DNA of 64,000 nt, taken from Corydoras sp. C115. Lineage: Eukaryota; Chordata; Actinopteri; Siluriformes; Callichthyidae. The notes under the pieces are model-generated. The model made no database searches, was not told the DNA's origin, and was given only the letters and a program-made list of their open reading frames with translations. Shown piece after piece: positions 57,559 to 64,000 of the stretch. The stretch is from positions 5,576,501 to 5,640,500 of the forward strand of contig JAFMOC010000007.1 of assembly GCA_019802505.1 (NCBI GenBank), given 5' to 3'. Each line of letters begins with the position of its first letter. The first letter of the stretch is position 1. A program made the translations under genes and the position numbers.

Positions 57559-58540
57559 AGTGCCCCCCCCCCCTTTTTAGCTTAGAATGTTGTTTAAAAA
57601 ATTTACCTTTGCTCATTATTTATGTACAGTACAAGCAGTTGATATTTTGTAGAACAAACTCATGAAAAAACATACACATGAGCAAAAAGTCACATTAAAT
57701 CTGATCTAACCCTAAATCTTTTTTTTTATCACATGGTCATAATTTGGATATGTGTCTGATTTAGACAATGTAAAAGTGTCTCATATCTAATTTACCATAG
57801 AGTAAATAATTATTTTTATGTAGTAGTGTGGAGATGTCACTTTGATTATGTCTACCCAAGTTGTGCAACTATGTTTTCCATTGCCAATATACCAATACGC
57901 TGGAAATTTACATGAACACACCTAATTTCAAGACCACCACTTCCATCGGAGTAGATATATTCTCAAGCAATGTTGCTATTTAAAGAACACAAATAAAAGG
58001 TGCGAAAATAGACTGTTGGCAGGAGACAAATAGACTGTTTAGATACAAATTGTTTAGTAATCTCCTTTATCAAGTTAATAAAATGGGTGTGTAACAAAAA
58101 ATAAATGGATAAACAGTGTGTCAATTTGTTAAAAAATAACCCACAGTAAAATGACACGGTAACCATTTATTACCAGCTAAACTGAATAAAAGACACCCTT
58201 TGTATAATGTACAATATGGTAATCATTGTAAATTTAAATGTAAAAAAATTGAAAATTCAACCAAACATTAAACTGAACTGGATGCTTTAAATCAGATTAC
58301 AAGCCTGGCAAACACTTTCTCTATTTGTTTCTTTTTTTTTATGAAGTAAAGCACTGAGGCATCTTTTTATTGTCATTATCGTTTCCTTTCCAAGTAGGAT
58401 GAGGAGGGAGCTAAAGTTTGTTTATCAAATTTATAAAGTGCATTTTTGATTCATACTACCAAGGGACATTGTTTGCTGAGTCTGACCTAGATTGTCATAA
58501 ATAATCTTTGTAGACCTTTAGTTTAATGAAAAAAAAAATA
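57559..58540 (+). other. csmd1: csmd1 intron, no recognised element
   Basis: AT-rich; nothing named. Confidence 0.6.
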
Positions 58541-58549
58541 GATATGCTT

Positions 58550-58850
58550 TTGTGACTGTGTCACTTGGGGAGGGAAAGCAGAGAAGACGCGCTGATCAGG
58601 GAAAATGATTAGAGCATCTGACCTGGCTACGTCTGATGACGGTGTGCTTTTATAAGCGGCATGTTACATGCCGCGGCAAGAGAGTTTCCATCTAAATGCT
58701 ACAGGACTGGTGGGACAGTGGACACGGCACGTCTACACACAAATGTATGGTAAAGCATGGTATGTCTGTGTGTAGGCATGTTCCTGTCGGCAATAAAGCT
58801 GTTCCTGTTCTGTGAACTCCGGTCTCCAGATTTTTTTTAATATAAAGTTG
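58550..58850 (+). repeat. Candidate solo LTR or retroposon
   Basis: A GC-richer island beginning about TGTGTCACTTGGGG. It contains a TATAAGCGG (58651-58659, possible TATA box), then GGCAATAAAGCTG (poly(A) signal) 140 bp later. This order fits an LTR. I could not find TG...CA ends with a target duplication. Confidence 0.35.
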
Positions 58851-59082
58851 TCTAAACAATCAAATCTTCCTTACAAAGTAAAGCCATAATAATTTTGTTT
58901 GTTTAACCTTTTTGTAAAAGAAAATAAAATTTTTGTGCATCATGAAATAAAATTCTGGGGATCCACTTGTAAAAATTACAAGGTGCACCTTCTGAAAAAT
59001 AAAACTAAACACAAACTATGTTTGGGATATTGTTATAAATAATAAATGTCATATGTGGTTACACATTCTTCTGTATTTTTAG

Positions 59083-59199
59083 CATTGTGTGGTGGTTATG
59101 TGTATGGAAAAACTGGAACTATTCTCTCTCCTGGGTTTCCGGATTTTTACCCCAACTCTCTCAACTGTACATGGACTATAGAGGTTTCTCATGGAAAAG
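59083..59199 (+). CDS. csmd1: csmd1 exon: first part of CUB domain 6
   Basis: Acceptor TTTTTAG ends at 59082. Two bases complete Ala, then LCGGYVYGKTGTILSPGFPD, FYPNSLNCTWTIEVSHGK. NCT is a possible glycosylation site. The donor is GTAAGA at 59200, one base left (phase 1). The intron to the next exon is only 415 bp. Confidence 0.94.
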
Positions 59200-59614
59200 G
59201 TAAGACAACATTGTGTTAGTTTCACAAAATCAAGTGAAAAAACATGTCTGATTTTGAATGATGTATATATGATATATATATAGTGTATATATTTACTCTT
59301 ATGTAAATAAATATATATACAGATAGAGAGAGAGAGAGTGTACAGGTTCCGAATGAAGACATTTTTTGTGGATATTAAAATCATATATTCATTTGAATGC
59401 GTCAAAGTAATTAGACCTTTTAGCCTTAATGAAGTATTTCATATTACCAAGAGTTGTTAAAGATTTTTTTCTTCACTATATCTTTCTTTGTACTACACTA
59501 TATTTCTTTATCTAACCCCCCACCCCCAACCCAAGGAGCAAATGTGTTTTTGTTCTCCTGGGAAGTCACAAGTGTCTCTTATGCAGGGATGTAATCTTTT
59601 ATGCAACTCTCCAG

Positions 59615-59830
59615 GGGTGCAGCTGGTCTTCCATACTTTTCACCTTGAAGACTCTCACGATTACCTGCTTATCATGGAAGATGGTAGCTACAGTGAGCCT
59701 GTAGCTCGCCTCACAGGGTCTGTGCTTCCTCCCAACATCAAGGCAGGCCTTTTCGGAAACTTTAGTGCTCAGCTCCGCTTTATCTCAGATTTCTCCATGT
59801 CATATGAGGGGTTCAACATTACATTTTCTG
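59615..59830 (+). CDS. csmd1: csmd1 exon: second part of CUB domain 6
   Basis: Acceptor CTCCAG ends at 59614. Two bases complete Gly, then VQLVFHTFHLEDSHDYLLIM, GSYSEPVARLTGSVLPPNI, GLFGNFSAQLRFISDF and YEGFNITFS. The donor is GTATGA at 59831, one base left. Open frame upstream of 59615 is intron read-through, not coding. The position equivalent to the last calcium-site Asp-Gly reads E-D-G, still acidic. The domain totals 333 nt over two exons. Confidence 0.94.
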
Positions 59831-59919
59831 GTATGATTTGCAAAATTACATTATTTAACTTTCCAAATAATATAAAAAAAATCAATCACTAGTGCATACA
59901 ATTTACATTTTAATTTTAG

Positions 59920-60108
59920 AGTATGATCTGGAGCCATGTGAGGACCCTGGCGTGCCGGCATTCAGCAGAAGAGTGGGGTTCCAGTTTGGTGTTGGAGACT
60001 CCTTAATGTTCACCTGTTTCTCAGGCTACCGGCTAGAAGGAGAAACCAAGATCACTTGTTTGGGTGGAGGCCGGCGTGTCTGGAGTGCAGCCCTGCCCAG
60101 GTGTGTGG
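59920..60108 (+). CDS. csmd1: csmd1 exon: sushi domain 6
   Basis: Acceptor TTTTAG ends at 59919, 89 bp after the previous exon, the shortest intron seen. Two bases complete Glu, then YDLEPCEDPGVPAFSRRVGF, MFTCFSGYRLEGETKITC and RRVWSAALPRCV. Four cysteines and the tryptophan are present. The donor is GTAAGT at 60109. It is 189 nt, phase 1 to phase 1. GFQFGVGDSL and the GGGRRVW motif are highly typical of this CSMD domain. Confidence 0.95.
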
Positions 60109-60610
60109 GTAAGTGAACATTTCCTTTTAATTTATTTGGATCATCCAGTTAATTTATGTTAAAATGTGTAAATCAGTGCTTTTTGTGAACTTTGTGGATT
60201 TGTCCATATCACACAAGTTTTTAAAATAGGTATATAATATACTGTATATTATGGCCACTGTATTGGGTACACTATGTCTACTTTTGGCTGTTTCAATTAC
60301 CTGTGCATAAGCTGCACAACTGGGCTTCGAGATGCACAACAAAGATTTTGGGATAAGTTAGATGAATTTTTTTTTAAAGATATAGTAAGTAGTGATTAAA
60401 GCTGACTTTAATCGTCATGTTGGTGAAGGGATTAGAAGGGTCAGGGGGTGGTGTTGAGTAGATATGTTGATAGGGCCTAGAAAATGAAAGTAAATGATTC
60501 ATAAATTTTGCAAAAAAACCATGGAACTCATATTTTATGAAAAAGGGTGTCAAATTAGAGTAGAGGAAATAGAACACAGGTGCATTATATTCTCTGCCGA
60601 AGACAATCAC
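60109..60610 (+). other. csmd1: csmd1 intron start after sushi 6, no recognised element
   Basis: AT-rich; nothing named. Confidence 0.55.
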
Positions 60611-60715
60611 CACTGCTAAATGGTGGAACGATCCTTCTAACTCGGTCCAAAAAGCTGAGTCACTCAGCATCTTTAAGAATCATTTCGAAACTCATCTCAG
60701 CAAGCACTTACTTTG
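60611..60715 (+). pseudogene. LINE C-terminal fragment (second LINE type)
   Basis: One frame reads WWNDPSNSVQKAESLSIFKN and HFETHLSKHL. This matches the LINE end block WNxLPxxVRxAxSLxxFKxxLKTHL. A tail-like AAATGACTACATGTAAATG follows at 60812-60830. Confidence 0.65.
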
Positions 60716-61939
60716 AAGAAAAAAAATTGTCAGATTGGATAAAGATCAGGTTGATTAAACTATAGTTGTACCTGCTTTTTACTTAACTACTGACTTAAAA
60801 AAGACCCTGCTAAATGACTACATGTAAATGAAATAAAGAATCCAAAAAAGATTGGAATCTGGATGGTGTGGTGGTGCAAAGCATAGTTTGACAGCACTAG
60901 ATAAATGTTAGTAGAACGTTTTTGGTTACAAAAATGAGAGGGAAGAAAACTGGGGTGTGAAATCCAAAGGTGAGGCAGGGATCGGGCAGTTGCAACAGTA
61001 AGCCAGCCATCTGGACAACAGCAGCAGAAGTTGTGACGAAATCAAATAGAACGGTTATGATTAATTAAGGTAGAAAAGTGACTTAAAGGTAGAATAAGAA
61101 AGTTCTGGGAAGTTTGAGAAAGAAGTGGAGTGGCAAAAAAGAACTGGAATCTCCAGAGAGAGAAAGAAAGAAGATAGATGTAAAAGGAGATGAAGTGTAA
61201 GGCAAAGCAAGAAATGTAAAAGCTTAGGAAAAGGATTATGACAGGCTGTATAACAAGTTGGTCACTAAGGAAGATGAAAAGTACTTATGAATATTGGCAG
61301 GACAGAGGAGCAGAACTGGGCAGGCTATAATGTTAAAGGATGCGGATATGAATGTGTTGTCAGTTGGAAAGCATATTTTTAGGTATTAATGAATGTAGAA
61401 AATGTGTGAAGGTGATGAAAGGATGATTTAGAGAAATTAGGTATTGCCTCTGATTAATAAGGAGGAACTTGAGGTGGGTACAAATGAGGACCGGAGACAG
61501 GATTGCTCCCCAACAGAACGGGCTTAATTTACATTGTATGAAAATATATTAATATACAAATATGCTAGCTGGGGTAGTTCGCTGCATCCTGCTCCTGTCA
61601 TTCCCATGAAAGCTTTTTTTCCTCAGCATGTGATGTAACAGCTTATAAATGCTGCACATGGTCATCAGGCGGAACAGAATCAGATGCATTAATGAAGCTC
61701 TATGATCAACGCCATCAGTTCCGCCTTTCTTCCCCCAGCGCCACCACGCTTAAATAGAAAGACTGTTGGCCCAAATAAGATGCTAGTGAAAGTGTTTAGT
61801 ACATATTTTTAGGTTTATTGTTTAAAAAGATACCTGAGCACTGTGTCTGATTTTCAAGAATAAAGGAGATGTGCATGGCTGCAATAGGTACAGATGAATA
61901 ATAAAGTCAGCCATAGCATGAGTATCTGGGAATAAGTAA

Positions 61940-62460
61940 TAAAAGCTAGGTTGAAAAAGAAAGTGAATATTTGTGAGCAGCATTATGGTTTCAGACATGC
62001 AAAATGCAAAACTGATTAAAGGTTTGCATTAAAATGTTGGAAAAATATTATAGGAAGGGCCAGGATGAGTTACCCTGTTTGTAGATCTTTGGAAATATTT
62101 TATGACTATTATGATTGCTGGTGACATTGTGATGTGTGGAGGGGGTACGCATTGGAGAAAAGGGAAAGGGAGGTTAGCAGGAGTAAAATGGAGTATATGT
62201 ACGTGAGGTAGGAGGGCAAAATGGTTTACTTGCAAAGGGGTAAGCTAAAGAATGTAGATGAATTTAAAGACTAGGTTAAGTGTACAGAATGGATGTATAA
62301 TGTAGTAGAGGAGTGAAAAAGAGAGTGGAGTGGAAGGCAATGAGTTGCAGGAGATAAAAAAAAAGTGAGTTGGAAGTGGCAAAGATAAAGATGGCATAAC
62401 TCTCAGTGGCAGGGATGGACCCAATTATGTATTACTTTTTGTAAAGGGGCGGCACATGTA
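61940..62460 (+). pseudogene. LINE RT fragment, same family as 5670-5960 and 21540-22200
   Basis: Frames give VIKARLKKKVNICEQHYGFR, then ALKMLEKYYRKGQDELPC (the RT entrance, compare MLMEKYREGQxELHCVFVDL). Further on MEYMYVRE, NVDEFK, VKKRVEWK and SELEVAKIKM match the region before the LINE tail in order. Many frameshifts and a large deletion of the palm. The purine-rich text at 61080-61440 may also belong to it. Confidence 0.62.
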
Positions 62461-63137
62461 GGACATTTTCAAGAATTGATTTTAGTATCCGATTTTGCAA
62501 TGTTTGGAGTGAACAATTTGTGCTAGTATTGTGCTAGTATTTGCTAGTATTGTTTTATAAGTACCATGTGATGATTATTTATACTCATTATTTATTATAA
62601 AATAAAACTGCCCTTATAATTATAAAATAATTAGTCAATTCTGCACTGGTTAGTATAATAGACTCACTTTAGATTAAGGAAAGAGCTTTTACTTAAAATA
62701 AAAAATTCAAAAATTTAAGGCAACATCTGCTCAAATAATGATTTTACAAGTGCAGAATATTAACACCAAGGACATTTCCGTACAGCCCTGGGCCTTTTTT
62801 GACCGACACCTTGCTAATGCATAAAGCCTTCATTAATTAGTATTCCTTGGAAGTTTGGTGTTGTGATTCATCAAAGTGACAAAGGCTCATATTCCATCTG
62901 GTGCCACTATACTGACTGGCCTATCAAGAGGAAACAGCAACAGCTGTAAGGATGCCATTGGCATATTATTTCAATTGAGTACTATTGTTAAGAACTCATA
63001 CTTTAAGGGTACACTTTAGGGGAAACTAAGCAAGTAAACCTTTGAGAAAATTTTTGATTTTCTCTCAACCTTATCAATTCTGTATCACCCTTTTTCTCTC
63101 ACACTTTCTTCTTTTATGACCATGGGTTTTTGGCTAG
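62461..63137 (+). other. csmd1: csmd1 intron end before CUB 7, no recognised element
   Basis: AT-rich, with a CT-rich stretch just before the acceptor (63090-63117). Confidence 0.6.
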
Positions 63138-63307
63138 CTGAATGCGGTGCCTCCACTTTTGGCGCAGAGGGAGTTCTTCTCTCACCCAATTACCCAGCTA
63201 ATTATGACAACAACCATGAGTGCATCTATCGCATTCAGACTGACAATGGAAAAGGCATCCAGCTCATGGCCAGCAACTTCCAGCTACAGGATGGAGATTT
63301 TCTTCAG
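63138..63307 (+). CDS. csmd1: csmd1 exon: first part of CUB domain 7
   Basis: Acceptor GCTAG ends at 63137. Two bases complete Ala, then ECGASTFGAEGVLLSPNYPA, NYDNNHECIYRIQTDNGKG and QLMASNFQLQDGDFLQ. It has the CUB first cysteine, SPNYP and the second cysteine. The donor is GTACAA at 63308, phase 0. It is the last exon seen; the rest of the gene continues beyond the window. The weak acceptor (TTGGCTAG) follows a pyrimidine-rich stretch at 63090-63117. Confidence 0.92.
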
Positions 63308-64000
63308 GTACAACTGAGCATTTTCCCTTTATACTCCTATTTATGTTAAAACATTGCAACAACAATGAATTATTTTTTTAAAGTTGCTTTTTTTTAGAAA
63401 ACTAAAATTTTTTTATTGATTGTGCTAGCTAACCTTTTAAATTTAATACAAATGCCTTTATAACAGCCATATATTAATTTATATTTTATTTAATATTTGG
63501 CATGTTCTAACTCTAAGATTCTGACAGTCAAGCAATTGTAGACGCATGACTGATAAGGCTACACTTCAATCAACAATTTCTTAAACATAATAGTAGTCTG
63601 TTCTAATCACAGATTTATAAAACTTATAAAACAGATGATGTTTTATCAGCACATTAAACATGCTATAGATTTATGAAACTTATATATAAGTTTATAATAT
63701 ATTATTACAATATAGACTGCACTGTACACACAGAATACATAATTTTATCACTAAGAATACAATTGTGCTATATCCAAATATACCAAAAATTTAAACACTG
63801 CATATATTAATACATTTTAAAACTGGATTTAAATTAAATGAAAATACTGTTAAATTATAATAGACTGTGCTATAGATGTATGGATGTACAGCTAATAATG
63901 CAGACCACATATTAAACACTGTGCTGCAGTTTTATCACTTATTAAATCCAGCCTGTTATATATTTAGAGGCTCATAAAATTGTATTTAACTTAATTTAAT
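63308..64000 (+). other. csmd1: csmd1 intron after first CUB 7 exon, open to the right
   Basis: AT-rich intron. The partner exon of CUB 7 is not in the window. Confidence 0.7.

Noticed and set aside
59488..59614. Coding extension upstream of the CUB 6 second exon
   Set aside because: The frame is open, but CTCCAG at 59614 and the phase fit with 59199 show it is intron.

Overview
The window is vertebrate nuclear DNA, almost certainly from a ray-finned fish. The evidence is small exons with canonical GT/AG introns, long AT-rich introns, many (TA)n/(CA)n tracts, a tRNA-derived SINE with an (ATGG)n tail, fish-type Tc1 transposons, and chromodomain Ty3/Gypsy and other LTR elements. I cannot fix the species.

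The only host gene I can support is on the + strand: an internal part of a CUB-and-sushi multiple-domain gene. Its peptide fits CSMD1 better than my recollection of CSMD2 or CSMD3, so I call it csmd1 (the a/b copy is unresolved). Fifteen coding exons were placed by acceptor and donor sites plus codon phase, and all join in frame: sushi 2 (8153-8234, 13459-13583), CUB 3 (18988-19109, 38956-39059, 39183-39295), sushi 3 (41197-41379), CUB 4 (41897-42223), sushi 4 (47553-47747), CUB 5 (47905-48043, 49684-49871), sushi 5 (51789-51977), CUB 6 (59083-59199, 59615-59830), sushi 6 (59920-60108) and the start of CUB 7 (63138-63307). Together they encode about 819 residues. No first exon, promoter, signal peptide, transmembrane exon or 3' end is present.

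Everything else is intron, and much of it is mobile DNA. 1-8152 holds a broken chromodomain Gypsy element (224-5157, minus), a LINE fragment with a large hairpin, and SINEs. 8235-13458 holds a truncated LTR copy and a second, more decayed Gypsy remnant. 13584-18987 holds a Tc1 relic, SINEs and an LTR piece. The 19.8 kb intron inside CUB 3 (19110-38955) is the richest: a LINE fragment, a deleted Tc1 element, a 1.1 kb solo LTR, a 6.6 kb LTR element whose 3' LTR is split by a second LTR element (27380-33984), a hAT-like element carrying a solo LTR, and a miniature LTR element with a perfect target-site duplication. The downstream introns hold inverted SINE pairs, a 139 bp duplication beside the sushi 4 exon, another tandem-array LTR element (54338-56617), a pogo-type relic and more LINE pieces.

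The most unusual content is a set of non-autonomous LTR elements with no reverse transcriptase. Their interiors are GC-rich tandem arrays with units divisible by three (27, 30, 54 and 57 bp), so several frames stay open on both strands. One family keeps a Gag-like reading frame. These arrays give the longest open frames in the window, but nothing suggests they are host genes.
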